A DNA stretch of 64,000 nucleotides from Trissonchulus latispiculum (GCA_030248195.1 JASAND010005608.1:59877-123876), one strand, 5' to 3'; positions 1 through 10,260 are shown, counted from the stretch's first letter. Notes: generated by a model not told the origin, from the letters alone. A program made the numbers and translations.

Positions 1-467
1 CCTGCAGATGGAGTACCGGCAGGCGGAACGCCCCCTTGCTCCGGAAAAGTAGAACCTGGAAAAATAATTTGCAAAAGTTGAGTCAAAGAGAAATCAGCAC
101 GAGACATCAAAACATAAACAACTTCAATAGCGTCCCATGGAGCTGGATGACCAATCCAGACTGACAAAAGTTCCTTAGAAAATCCCAAGGAAGCGAGGAC
201 CGCAAATTGGAGGTCAGTCGAAATTGGAGGCATGTGGTGCCAAAATGCATCAGAAAACGAAGTTCTAGCTGCAACAGGTAATAAGCCCAAACCTGGCGTG
301 CGAAAATTTAAATGTGGCATATACCACTCAACTTGTGACTGGGCCGCCTGTTGTAAATTCGGCTGATTTTGCAGGTTCCAGATAGGGACTGCAGGGGAAG
401 GGGAGGGAGAGGTAGGGGCGGACAGAGAAGCAGGACGGGGGAGGGACATACGCAAAGGACAACTCAT
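1..467 (-). CDS. Second retroelement ORF, start overlapping the exonuclease ORF stop; runs off the window
   Basis: An ATG at 467-465 overlaps the TGA of the preceding 922-codon ORF in the tetranucleotide ATGA, and the frame is then open for 155 codons to the window edge. The product starts with a Pro/Ser/Thr-rich stretch (about residues 8-30). A Trp/Leu-rich, probably helical part follows, with motifs such as WYMPHLNF near residue 48 and LLSVWIGHPAPWDAIEVV near 105. I recognise no family. Its position right after another ORF with a stop/start overlap suggests translation by termination-reinitiation, as in several retroelements. It could be a Gag-like or accessory protein; that is inference. 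The 3' end is outside the window. Confidence 0.6.
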   Translation of the reverse strand, partial: MSCPLRMSLPRPASLSAPTSPSPSPAVPIWNLQNQPNLQQAAQSQVEWYMPHLNFRTPGLGLLPVAARTSFSDAFWHHMPPISTDLQFAVLASLGFSKELLSVWIGHPAPWDAIEVVYVLMSRADFSLTQLLQIIFPGSTFPEQGGVPPAGTPSA

Positions 468-3232
468 ACGCGACTAAAAGTGGGTGTAGGCGCCGATTGA
501 TTTCGCAAAAACGGAAAAGATTCACTAAAAGTAGGAGGGCGCATCACCCCTGTTTGAGTAGAAATCACCGCTGCAGAAGTAGACACAGGTAAATTTAGAC
601 GTGGCGGAGCCGGCCAAGCTCCGAGTGGAGCTGGAACCGGCTGAGGCGATGGCTCAACGGCCATTTGCCCCGCCAGAGAAAGAAAGTCAGACACTAAATT
701 TGCAGGTAGCAAAACTGAAGCAAAACGCGGGGGCCCTTGTTCGGCCAGCACCGGCAGAACCAATTGAACACAGGGCTGATCTAAATTTACCAACGAAAGA
801 GAAGAATTTTCATTTGAGTGAAACACTACATCACCCAAAGTAGCTGTCGAAACACTAGTGACCGGTGGAAATAGTTGATCTATAATTTCTTCCTGAGAAA
901 GAGAAGTGGGAGGGAGGGAAGCAGGAGGGGCCGAGGAGCCCTCGGTCTCCATAGGGATAGCGACGGAAGGGGCCGGGGAAGGAATGGGGGTGGGGGGAAT
1001 GATGTTGACCGAGGGAAGGGAAGAGAAAGAAGACGTTTGCGTAGAAAAAGGCTCAGTAAGCGGCTGAAAATTTTCAGCACCTGGACCCGGAGTGCTGCAG
1101 GCAGCACCTTCCTCGCCGACAACCGCAGCCGGCTCAGGTGGCGCCGGAGGAAAATCCCGCTCAATGCGGGACGGAGCCTCCGCACCAGAAGAGCCGACCT
1201 GCGATGGCTGAGCCAGCGGCGCGGAAGGGCCTACAAACACCGCCGAGTCTGAGGGAGACTGATTTTCCTCTGCGTAAACAACATGAAAAGCCGCTGCCGG
1301 CTGATTTGACTGCTCAGAAAGGGGGGAGCGGGTAGCGGACGGGATAAGGGGACGAAGAGGGGTGGCGGGAAGGGACGAGTCCCCAGCTGGAACTTCCTCC
1401 TGCGACGGTGGACGAGACGACGACTCCCATTTTGGAGGAGGCGTTTCCAGTCTGGGCTCATTTTCTGCATCAGAAGAATTTGAAGAAACATCTAAAATTT
1501 CTGAGGGAAGTCCCTCTGGCACCTCATGCTGCTCAGCAGCTTTTTCATCCAATTTGCGCTGCTCGCGCTCCTTATCCGGTTTCGGAGTTTTTGGCGTGAA
1601 CGTGTATTCCGGTTCTTCACCGGCCAACTCAATTTGTTGTGCACTCGGCACCAAAACAGGATTTGGACGATCCCCCACAGTCGTGAACAAGTCAGAATTC
1701 AACTTGTCTTGATCTGGCAAAAGTTCTAAAGGAGGAGATTTGGACAAAATTTTGACATCAACCAACTTTTGTGAGTGACGTCGGTCACCGTCAATATGCG
1801 CGATCAACAATTTTGTCAAAGGCTGAAAAACAGGCTCATTCATAATATGAGGAAGCGCCGAGGCTTCAAGACGTTCCAAGGAGTCCAGCTGCGAAACTTG
1901 ACTCAAAGTTGTTGTGCGCTGTAGCAGCTGAAAATGCTCTATACCAGAGGATGGGCACGAATGCAGCAAACGCTGGACAACTAGAACCAAATCAAGCGCA
2001 TCCTTGATTGCATACGCAATTTCGGAAGGTTTCAAAAAAGACATAAAACCATGCGCCGAAACATCTTTGCACAAGCGCCCCGGATATTTCAAAACATGCT
2101 GCTGAAGCCACCCCAGGGAGAGGTTCTCATGCAGTTTAGGGGGGGGAGAACGCTGATTATTCTCGTCAAACCAGATGTGAGGGCCCCGCTTTGGATATTC
2201 AGGGTCATTCTCCGGAGGGAGTCCCTTAAGGGCCATTCTGCGATAAGCAAAACGATAGAAATGATTTATGTCAACCAACGAATTTCTGGCATCAATGCCC
2301 AAATTACCAAGAACCCGACGTGCGTCGCACAGAGCGTTAACCGCCAAAACTGGAAACGGAATGTTATAGAATAAAGGCTGTAGCGCATAGCGTATCAATT
2401 TCCAGGAAGGGACTTGGAGGTAAATGACGTAAACCATCACCACCGTGAGTCTCAGACCGGAATCAAACCGGGATTCTAAAGTCGGATTCAGAGGATCAAT
2501 TTCTTCACGAAATGAGGTGATATCCGTAGGTACCGCAAACTGTAGAGTCGTCGCAGACTGACCCGTAGGGATATCCATCCAATTTTGAGAATGGCCCTCA
2601 ACATCCAAAACAAGAAACCCAGCTTCCTTAGCCCAGAAAAACAAATTTTCCACTTCACCGACAAGAGCTTCAATTTCTGTAATAATACAAGTGGCGGTAC
2701 GTAATTTTTCATCCAGGAATGTCGCCTGGTGAATTGTATTCAGCCAGTCTTCCCGCCAGCGTCTGTCGGCAGCCGAAGCAAAATCAATCTTGGGGGGAGG
2801 GTTTTCTGCGAAAACAACACTCAAATCCTCTAGCGAAAAGGGAGGTAGCGGTTCTGTGTTAGACTTCCGCTTTTCTGAACGTTCCCGTTTCCGAGAGCGA
2901 TGCGAAGCCGCCGACTTTCGTGGACGTTTCGCTTTCGAAGATTTCTTGGAAGGGGAGAGGTCTGAAACAGCTTCGACGTCAACTAAAACATCTTCAGACG
3001 TATCTTTCTCTGAAGGTTGATAGCTCGCATCCGACTCCGAAGTACGAGACTTTTTCGTCCGCTGAGAGCGGCGCAAAGGGATCTGAGAACTAGGGGGGGC
3101 GCCCACTTCTGAAAGCTTTTTCCAGTCGCGGGTCGCCCCTTTTTCCTGTAGAGTTTCTGACAAAGATTGTTCGGGACTGGACTCCCGTTCTGATGGTTCT
3201 GATTTATCTTGGTGCCTGCGTTTCCGAACCAT
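464..3232 (-). CDS. 922-aa retroelement protein with DEDDy 3'-5' exonuclease domain
   Basis: One uninterrupted ORF starts at ATG 3232. Residues 1-125 are charged and disordered, with basic clusters that could be nuclear-localisation signals (for example KAKRPRKS, HRSRKRERSEKRK). Residues about 185-425 match the RNase D/WRN-type exonuclease fold. Motif I is LVLDVEG (D210, E212), motif II is NALCDARRVLG (D303), followed by SLVDI, and motif III is YAIKDALDLV (Y407, D411). The LSLGWL block before motif III is also typical of this family. All five DEDDy residues are present, which predicts an active metal-dependent nuclease acting on RNA or DNA 3' ends. Residues 540-922 are Pro/Ser/Glu-rich and low complexity. 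The single long exon, the ATGA-linked next ORF and the adjacent pol argue for a retroelement rather than a host gene. Alternatives are an env-position ORF of the upstream pol element, or ORF1 of a second element. Confidence 0.78.
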   Translation of the reverse strand: MVRKRRHQDKSEPSERESSPEQSLSETLQEKGATRDWKKLSEVGAPPSSQIPLRRSQRTKKSRTSESDASYQPSEKDTSEDVLVDVEAVSDLSPSKKSSKAKRPRKSAASHRSRKRERSEKRKSNTEPLPPFSLEDLSVVFAENPPPKIDFASAADRRWREDWLNTIHQATFLDEKLRTATCIITEIEALVGEVENLFFWAKEAGFLVLDVEGHSQNWMDIPTGQSATTLQFAVPTDITSFREEIDPLNPTLESRFDSGLRLTVVMVYVIYLQVPSWKLIRYALQPLFYNIPFPVLAVNALCDARRVLGNLGIDARNSLVDINHFYRFAYRRMALKGLPPENDPEYPKRGPHIWFDENNQRSPPPKLHENLSLGWLQQHVLKYPGRLCKDVSAHGFMSFLKPSEIAYAIKDALDLVLVVQRLLHSCPSSGIEHFQLLQRTTTLSQVSQLDSLERLEASALPHIMNEPVFQPLTKLLIAHIDGDRRHSQKLVDVKILSKSPPLELLPDQDKLNSDLFTTVGDRPNPVLVPSAQQIELAGEEPEYTFTPKTPKPDKEREQRKLDEKAAEQHEVPEGLPSEILDVSSNSSDAENEPRLETPPPKWESSSRPPSQEEVPAGDSSLPATPLRPLIPSATRSPLSEQSNQPAAAFHVVYAEENQSPSDSAVFVGPSAPLAQPSQVGSSGAEAPSRIERDFPPAPPEPAAVVGEEGAACSTPGPGAENFQPLTEPFSTQTSSFSSLPSVNIIPPTPIPSPAPSVAIPMETEGSSAPPASLPPTSLSQEEIIDQLFPPVTSVSTATLGDVVFHSNENSSLSLVNLDQPCVQLVLPVLAEQGPPRFASVLLPANLVSDFLSLAGQMAVEPSPQPVPAPLGAWPAPPRLNLPVSTSAAVISTQTGVMRPPTFSESFPFLRNQSAPTPTFSRV

Positions 3233-3969
3233 TTTTCAAGCCAACAGAACTGTGGGAGACTACCTGACCCTACACTGTAAAATAATCAAGAAAATACCAC
3301 CTGATCGATTTCCTGAACTGGTCCAGAAAACAACCCGAATAGTGGACAAGCACCCCAGAAGGCCTCCTGACCACTGAACCACAGAAATCCACAACCAAAA
3401 AGATAACCAAACCAGCTCTGAAACACAAATAGATATAGTGCATTACATGAAAGTGAAGAAAAACGCCAAATTTGCTACGAGAGACAGAAAAATTTATAGA
3501 AGAGTCAACCAAAAAGAATAGCCAACAAAATGCAAAGAAAATTTCGAAAGACGAGAAGTTCAAGGGTACCAAGGGTGCGTATTCAAGAAATTTCAAAAAC
3601 CAGGATGTCAAAATTAGAAAAGTACGTGTTGTACAGTTTAAAGATTCAACAATATGAATTTAAAAGAATGAGAAAAACCGCAAAACTTGTGAAATTTAAT
3701 CTAAGAGAAAATACGTATATACGTATACAAGAAAGTCTACGAAAATCTATGAAAAGAAATTTTATTTACCAAAACAGTAGGAACCAGGTTGGTGCCAAAC
3801 AGTGTTACACACAAAAATATAAGCGCCTAAAATAGTAAAAATAAAATAAGGTTAAACGCTAAAACAAAGAAAAAGATGAGATCACTCTAGAACAAAAAGC
3901 TATAATGGTGGACAAAGACGTATGTGAGGCATACATACAGAATACAAAATACAAACAATACAAAACAAA
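3233..3969 (-). other. Non-coding spacer between pol stop and exonuclease ORF
   Basis: This 737-bp AT-rich stretch has no convincing ORF on either strand. On the minus strand it holds an AATAAA at 3766-3761 and polypyrimidine-CAG sequences that could be splice acceptors for a subgenomic mRNA. It could be an LTR shared by two elements, or the 3' end of one element plus the leader of the next. I see no purine tract or obvious tRNA primer site that would decide this. Confidence 0.4.
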
Positions 3970-5655
3970 CTAAGTAAGGAACGGCTTGAGACGATTTACA
4001 TGGATTTTTTCCGTAGGGGGATCCGTTTTTGTGGTAGACTGAATTTCAACATTAGGGGGCGCAAGAACATTAACCACCCGGAACGGGCCCTCGAAGACTG
4101 GCAAGTATTTGCGACTTGCAACCTTTGGAATATTCGCCTTTGCAATATCTTTCCATACTAACATGCCTTCTTTGTAATCAACTTTCTTAACATTCGCATC
4201 ATAGTCATTTTTGCGCTTTTTCAAGATTTTTTCCATATGCTCTTTCAATAAATCACGAGAAAAACGCAAACGTTTACGCAGATCCTGTACGTATGACGAG
4301 TTGAAAGGTCTAGTTGTCGGGTCAGGCATTTTCAAAAAGTTTTCAGAAAACAAACGAGGATCACGTCCGTGTAAAAGATAATACGGAGACTCTCCGGTAG
4401 AGGCATGTGGGGCTGCCCGGTATACGAACGGCACCCAAAGGAGAAGGGTGTCCCACTCCCGCTCGAAAGCCAACATACATTTGCGTAACATGCCTTTAAG
4501 AGTACCATTGAGACGTTCACAAGCACCATTCGACTGTGGGTGATATGCGGTAGTACGTACTTTTCGTGTTCCCATAAGTTTACAAAGCTCATCCATAAGA
4601 GTAGAACAAAAGGGGGTGCCCCGATCAGTCAGAATTTCACGAGGGGCCCCATGAACGGCAATAATTTGTTCTGCCAAAAGTTTTGCAATAGTGTTGGTCT
4701 GTTCATTAGCCATAGCGAAGGCCCACCCCCAACGCGTCAGGAAATCAACCATCACTAGAACTTTGCAGTGACCCGCGGAAGTAGTAGGAGCATGCATGAC
4801 ATCCATGCTGATCCGCTCGAATGGTGCCTCTACCGGAGTAAAAAATTTCATATAAGCTTGAGGCTTGCGAGGACCAGGGTTGCAAGCCGCACATACCTCG
4901 CAGCATTCGAGGAACCGTGTAACATCACGAGACATAGTTTCCCAGTAGTACCTAGCGGCTATTATTCCCATCATTTTGGATCTCCCAACATGACAACCCC
5001 CCAAAAAATCATTATGACATTCTTTAAGGACATATTGACGACAATCATTGGGGACTACAATGAGACGGATAGCATCAGGTAGGGGAACTCCCTTTTTGTC
5101 AGTTTGAAAGCGGTATAGCATGTCATTTTCGTAAACAAATTTAGAGGCGGAACTGCGCAGGAACGAGGCCAGCTGTAAATCTTTCGGAAGTTTATCATTT
5201 TGCAAAAATTCGATCATAGCAAAAGTAAACGGGTCAGCCTTAAGGGCCTCAGCCCAAATTTCTTTTGCAGCAAGCATCGGGACAGGGTGACCCGGACCAT
5301 CATCGGGGACTTCATCATCTACAACGTCATCCAACAAAGCAAAAAGATATTCTGGAATTTTCGGATATTCAGCAAAAACCCCAGCAATGGCAGGCGGATT
5401 GCGAGATAATGCATGCGCTGCCCCGTTGACTGAACCAGGTTTTTGAATAACGCGAAAACGAAACTGTTCTATGAAAGCACGCCAACGGGCCACCCTCCCT
5501 TCAGCCGTCTTAGGTTTTGCGGCATCGCCCAGGATGTATTCCAAGGCCTGATGGTCCGTGATCACGTCAAATTTATGTAAAATCAAGTAATGCTGAAAAT
5601 AGGAGATTCCAAAAACGATAGCGTGAGCCTCCAATTCAGTAACGGTATAGTTTTT
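3970..5655 (-). pseudogene. 5'-truncated Ty3/gypsy-type pol: RNase H C-terminal part plus complete integrase
   Basis: The frame is open from 5655 (TGA just upstream at 5658-5656) to TAG at 3972-3970. Numbering from the Leu/Met codon at 5634, RNase H is represented by TDHQAL (D27) and GAAHALSRN. Family members normally have ADALSR there, so the last catalytic Asp is His (H74). The integrase is complete: an HHCC finger (H207, H215, C248, C251), and a DD35E core with D278 in ISMDVM, D337 in LTDRGT and E373 in CERLNG. A GPY/F-like module (FEGPFRVV) lies near the C-terminus. Gag, protease and reverse transcriptase are absent, so this copy cannot be autonomous. It begins only 45 bp beyond the stop codon of host gene A on the same strand, so it could be transcribed as that gene's 3' UTR. 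Confidence 0.92.
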
Positions 5656-5700
5656 TCAGATGCATGGAGGGCTTTATATTATACAATTTAGAACAGGCAT

Positions 5701-5775
5701 CTAAACTGGGTTGGGCAACACACCTTGATCTGGATCTGTATCGTTGCCACCGTCAGATTCATTATTGTCGACAGC
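5701..5775 (-). CDS. Gene A, terminal coding exon
   Basis: The acceptor CTATAG precedes the exon at 5776. The 24 codons (AVDNNESDGGNDTDPDQG, then VLPNPV) end in TAG at 5703-5701. The phase-0 start fits the phase-0 end of the upstream exon. The acidic composition continues the acidic C-terminus of that exon. The product is not recognised. Confidence 0.6.
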   Translation of the reverse strand, partial: AVDNNESDGGNDTDPDQGVLPNPV

Positions 5776-6149
5776 CTATAGTATTAAATTAAGACATAAT
5801 ATATAACATAATATACGGTCATTATAACCGCGGAAGCGAAATAAAAGGAAGAAAGGTAGAAGAAGAAGGAGAAGGAACAAACTTCCGCACACATAAAAAT
5901 ACATAAAGTTAAGTGTCCTTTCTTTCGTTAACCAAAATTTAGAAGATACACAAATGAATGAGAACACTGTGATAAATTTTCATTTAGAGTTTAATATTAG
6001 TTATATATCGCTATATCTATTTGGTTAAGCGTTTGTATCGTACACTTCCGTACATCTTCATAGTTGCAGCACACGTTTTATTGTAAAACTTGGCTGTATC
6101 GAAGCCTTAAAATCTAAAATTTATAGTCACACAAAGGTACACAGCTTAC

Positions 6150-6635
6150 GGTTGAATCATCTGCATCCGAATCTTCTCCGGTGGATTCCAAGTCGTCATC
6201 AACAGATTCTTCTGATTGCTCATCACCGTTCCACTCCTCCTCTGGTTCATCAGAATCTTCGGACTGAACGCTGTTTCGACGCGAAGACCGGCGCCTGCTA
6301 CTGTTGCAGGCAGGAGTCTTACTGGTGCTGGCAGTAGCACGGGTCTTGCTGGTGCTGGCAGCAGCACGTGGCTTACTGGTGCTGGCAGCAGCACGTGGCT
6401 TACTGGTGCTGGCAGCAACACGTGGCTTACTGGTGCTGGCTGCAGCTCGGCGCTTACTGGTGCTGGCAGCAGCACGGGCGCTACTAGTTGTGGCGACTTC
6501 GGGTGCAGAATCAGAAGGACCGGCGACAGCATTTGACGGATCAGCACCAAACAGAGATCGACTATTGCCGTCATCATTGTCACCAAGCAGAGACTTGTTG
6601 CTGCCAACAGAACGCTTACCCTTTCTCTCTGCTGA
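6150..6635 (-). CDS. Gene A, exon with octapeptide repeats and acidic tail
   Basis: Acceptor TTTTTAG lies before 6635, and donor GTAAGC follows 6150. The 162 codons are in phase 0 at both ends. The exon opens with a basic segment (ERKGKRSVGSNK). It then has tandem copies of an eight-residue unit like AAASTSKPR (about six copies, some with R-R or K-T ends), coded by a 24-bp DNA repeat. It ends in an acidic run (EDSDEPEEEWNGDEQSEES onward). Basic SK/PR repeats followed by acid suggest a disordered nuclear or nucleic-acid-binding tail; this is inference. The other two frames of this strand are also largely open because of the repeat, but only this frame joins both neighbours. Confidence 0.68.
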
Positions 6636-6711
6636 CTAAAAATAAACGCATAACATTGTCAGTTTGCAAGCTGACGACAACGCACATTAGGGCTTGTTTG
6701 AGTTTACGTAA

Positions 6712-6719
6712 AAGTAGTA

Positions 6720-6763
<44 letters not shown>
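6712..6763. repeat. (TAA)n microsatellite
   Basis: A run of AGT then TAA triplets (about 14 TAA units) lies in the gene A intron between 6635 and 7403. Confidence 0.95.
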
Positions 6764-6764
<1 letters not shown>

Positions 6765-7048
6765 GTAATTTTAGTAAAAGTATACGTAAAATTATGCTAC
6801 CAGTGGAGTATCCAGGGTCCGAACCACCTTAGTTTTTTTCGAAAACTAATACGGATTTTACCTATCTTTTAATGCAATTTACGCCGGTTTGGAAGAATAT
6901 AGGGCCGGATCCCCCTCCTCCATCTCGAAATGCTGGATACGCCTCAAACAAAGCATTACCTGAACTCCGTTGAAGCATAAAATAACATTATGTATAAACC
7001 GCATTAGCAATGCTCAAAGAATCCGAGGACAGGTTCGTATAAACGCGT

Positions 7049-7190
7049 TAAGTGAGTGCAAATCATACGATTGCACTCACTCGTTAAGTGGGGGGACCCA
7101 AAAAATGGGGGAACGAATGGGGACAGGGGTCGAGTGGGGGGGACCCAAAAAGTGGGGGGGGGGCGCCCCCACCCTCCCCCACCAAAGAAA
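7049..7190. repeat. Short hairpin plus G-rich/C-rich repeat in gene A intron
   Basis: AGTGAGTGCAA and TTGCACTCACT form an 11-bp stem at about 7049-7083. It is followed by a G-rich to C-rich block with repeated GGGACCCAAAAA and GTGGGGG motifs. Similar CCCACTTTTTGGG blocks recur at 24.2 and 44.9 kb. Confidence 0.6.
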
Positions 7191-7402
7191 ACACAGATCA
7201 AAACTCCCATTTTTTGGACAAAACTTGGGGCAAAAACTGATTCGGCGACGGTTTTCGGTAATAGCTTCAGCACATGTCCAGTGAATGTTTTTCATAAAAA
7301 ACATTTCAGCAAGCCGGCAAAAATTAACTAACGTTTCGCAGCTGTCCACTTCTGGAAGGAAGCCCCCCCTACTCCTCCTCAACTTTCAAAACACCAAGTC
7401 AC

Positions 7403-7765
7403 CTTTCTTCTGGCGTCCTTGACCTTATTCGTTTCCAAAGTAATCTGTGCGTCCGTTCCACTGATAAACAACTTTTGCCGCTCGATCTTCTTGAACATTT
7501 TGGATCCTTCCTTTGCCGCATCTGGATGCTGCTGATACTCGCGAAGCTTAGATCGGGCGCTTTCCAATTTCTGCTCCAACTTGGAAATATTTGTAAGGCG
7601 CTGGAAGGTGAACTGGTAGTCGACGGTTTTGGTTCCTTTTTTCTGTTTCTTGCGCAGCCTCCCCTTCCTGGACTTCTCACTGAACGAGTAATTGCTGTCC
7701 ATTTGCGCCTTTGTAGTATCGTTCAATTCCTTCCGCTCCTTCGAATCCTGACATCGAATGGCTTT
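7403..7765 (-). CDS. Gene A, coiled-coil exon
   Basis: The acceptor CTGCAG precedes 7765 and the donor GTGACT follows 7403. The 121 codons are in phase 0 at both ends. After KAIRCQDSKERKEL comes a strongly basic patch (KSRKGRLRKKQKKGTK). A predicted amphipathic helix follows, in the part beginning LTNISKLEQKLESARSKLRE and ending KVKDARRK. It looks like a coiled coil or a helical bundle such as a BAR-like or HR1-like fold, but I cannot assign it to a named family. Base composition is much less AT-rich than the flanks, as expected for coding DNA. Confidence 0.72.
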
Positions 7766-8006
7766 CTGCAGAACAAAAGAAGCATCACAACTGGGGATAG
7801 AATACTGGACGTTTAAGCACCATCGGCGAGCGCATAAAATAATGAAAGTTCCACCAGCCATAAAAACAGACTCATCACTCCGATCTGACTGGCTAAAGGA
7901 CCGCTTTTACATGCGCGGTAGATATAACACACCAAGCACAACACAGCAGACACAACCTACAACAGCATTATAATTGTTTAAAGATTGTTTAAATTTACAT
8001 ATATTG

Positions 8007-8225
8007 TGCGCCTTTCAAAAAGCCTAGCAGGCTGGCGTGAACGGAATCCGGAAAGCGAACTAGGGATAACGGAAATTCCGTTAACGGACGGGGTAAATTC
8101 CGGAATCACCCCAGTGGAATTCCGTTGGGCGTTAACGGATTTAAAAAATAAATTTTGGAAAGTTTCACTGGGGATAACGTAATTCCGGAATCTTCCCCAC
8201 CACTGGGGAGATTCCAGGCGATTTG
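8007..8225 (+). repeat. Dispersed repeat with CCGTTAACGG motif, copy A
   Basis: The start (TGCGCCTTTCAAAAAG), the middle (AATTCCGTTAACG, GGGGTAAATTCCGG) and the GAACGGAATCCGG segment reappear in reverse orientation at 59,990-60,215. No coding capacity is apparent. Confidence 0.8.
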
Positions 8226-9120
8226 AAATTTTGGCGGGAAAAACCGCTATATATAAAAAACAGCACGGGGAAAGTCTCAAAACAGCCTAAATCGACGATT
8301 TGGACTATATTTAAGTGCAGCAGCACTGTGAAGGGTACTCAAGCTGAGTGCCCACACAAAATTTAAAAATGTAAAGCGACGAAACAATTCACATTTGACA
8401 AACATCTTGGAACACTTCAACTAGACAGTCTACCGAGTTTTGACCGTATAAATTAACCACAGCCTACACCGTTCGGACCATGAAAAACAGCCTATTAACA
8501 TAGTTTTCTACATCAACTTAAAACAGTCAACCTATTCCTGTATAATTATTCCTCCTACTGCTTTGCTTTTAGCGCTTTTGCTCGATTACGCAAAAGCTTC
8601 AAAAACTACGTGCGCCTATGCCATATCATTTGCAGTCGATATTTACATATATATTACTATTTCATTTTAGCATATATACAGAAATAATCATGCAATAATA
8701 TCACTAAATAGCTTGATGCTAGATTTCATTTAATTTTCAACTGTTGCATTAAGCAGGAAGGTTTCATGAAGTCACCAAACCTTGCTCTTGCTCCTCTGTA
8801 ATATTGCAAGGTTACTTCCCTTCCAAGCAATGTTTGACAGCAGCAATGCTTGCAATGACTTTGTACATACTTACATACTGTATGCTACCAAAATGTTACA
8901 TATTTGTAGCTACCAAAATTTGTGGAACTGTTTCGGAGGTCATATGCGAGAATTAATTTTGTTGCTTGCGAACTGTGACTTTTCCGTGCACCCGAGACAC
9001 CTCCCATTAAAGTTGACCAAATATCTTGTAACAATTCAACTGAACCCACAGGCTACCTAAGTCTGACAATCCACTATAAGACACAATTTAATATTTCATC
9101 CAAATAACAAGTTAAACTTA
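8226..9120. other. Intronic or intergenic AT-rich DNA, no feature seen
   Basis: Neither strand has a long ORF, a recognisable RNA gene, or a repeat I could match elsewhere in the window. Confidence 0.5.
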
Positions 9121-9124
9121 AAAT

Positions 9125-10260
9125 CATCTCAGCTTTTTTCTGTGTCTGTTCCGTAACTTATAAGGTTCTGGTTCTCTAATGGCTACAGTTATGGACTATA
9201 AGCAGTAACGAAAGTAACAACTAAGACGTAGCATCACTGTATACTGCAGTAGCCGGGCTTTCAGGATTAACAATCTCTGTACCATACCAAATTTTGGTTC
9301 TTAATCTTGTGGTTCACTTTTAAGGTTCAATTCAGTCAATCCAGTACCAGTGGGTCTTCACAGGAAACAGTAGCTGACGTGCTACATGCAACCGTATAAA
9401 AATCACTGCATACTGGAGCAACCAGGCTTTTCAAGACATGAACCAGGTACTAGCTCTTGCCCGCATATTTTTGGTCTTACATTATGGACTATACTGTCTG
9501 CTATACAACTCACTGTTTATTTTCCTTTTGACTACGTGCGTATATATAGCTACAGAGAACTTTGTAGCTCTTGTTGCACCGTGCGGATAAGTTAATTAGG
9601 AGTTAAGTTACTAGGAGACCTGGACCTAAACTATTTAACTGCGCCATGCCCAGCAGAGAGTGCAGCTAAGCTCCAACTTAGCTCAGGTGCACACCAAGAA
9701 AGGCCTCCCAATCACGGCAAATTTGCTGCCAGATGACCTTAAACATTGCTTGAATATATGTTCTCCGCTGCAGCACCATAGAATCAAGTTTCATTAGTTT
9801 AGTGGCAAGCTTTATTTGTAGCTTGTGTCGCTGTATACGCATTTTACAACACGACATTGCTAGAATTCAGAGATTTATATGCACGCCGTTCTGGAAGCTC
9901 CAAGGGTGTGGCACGAGTACTCTACTTAAATAAAACTAAGGCACACCTTGGAGCAACCAGGCTTGTGATACTAGAACTGTATGCAATTTGTGCACACCTT
10001 ATAGGCTTAACTAAGATTTCTCACTGACCAACCCGCAATTAGGTACGTACAGGTACACTGAAATAAAACCAAGGCACCCTAGATAGTCAATCCAGTATTA
10101 GTGGGTCTTCACAGGAAACAGTAGCTGACGTGCTACATGCAACCGTATAAAGAATCAATGCATACTGGAGCAACCAGGCTTTTCAGGACCAGATATGCAC
10201 GAGGCACTACCTCTCGCCTACATATTTTCGGTCTTAAATTTTGGACTATAATATCTGTTA
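9125..10260 (+). repeat. Direct repeat pair ~750 bp apart, with a diverged third relative
   Basis: About 170 bp at 9333-9500 (CAGTCAATCCAGTA, GGGTCTTCACAGGAAACAG, CTGGAGCAACCAGGC) recur at 10086-10258 with few changes. A diverged relative containing CAGTAGCCGGGCTTTCAGG lies at 9240-9290. The spacer between the copies is not repetitive within this window. Confidence 0.8.

Noticed and set aside
601..3020. Plus-strand ORFs (up to 125 aa) opposite the exonuclease ORF
   Set aside because: Arg/Gly- or Pro-rich shadows of the long minus-strand frame, with no independent features.
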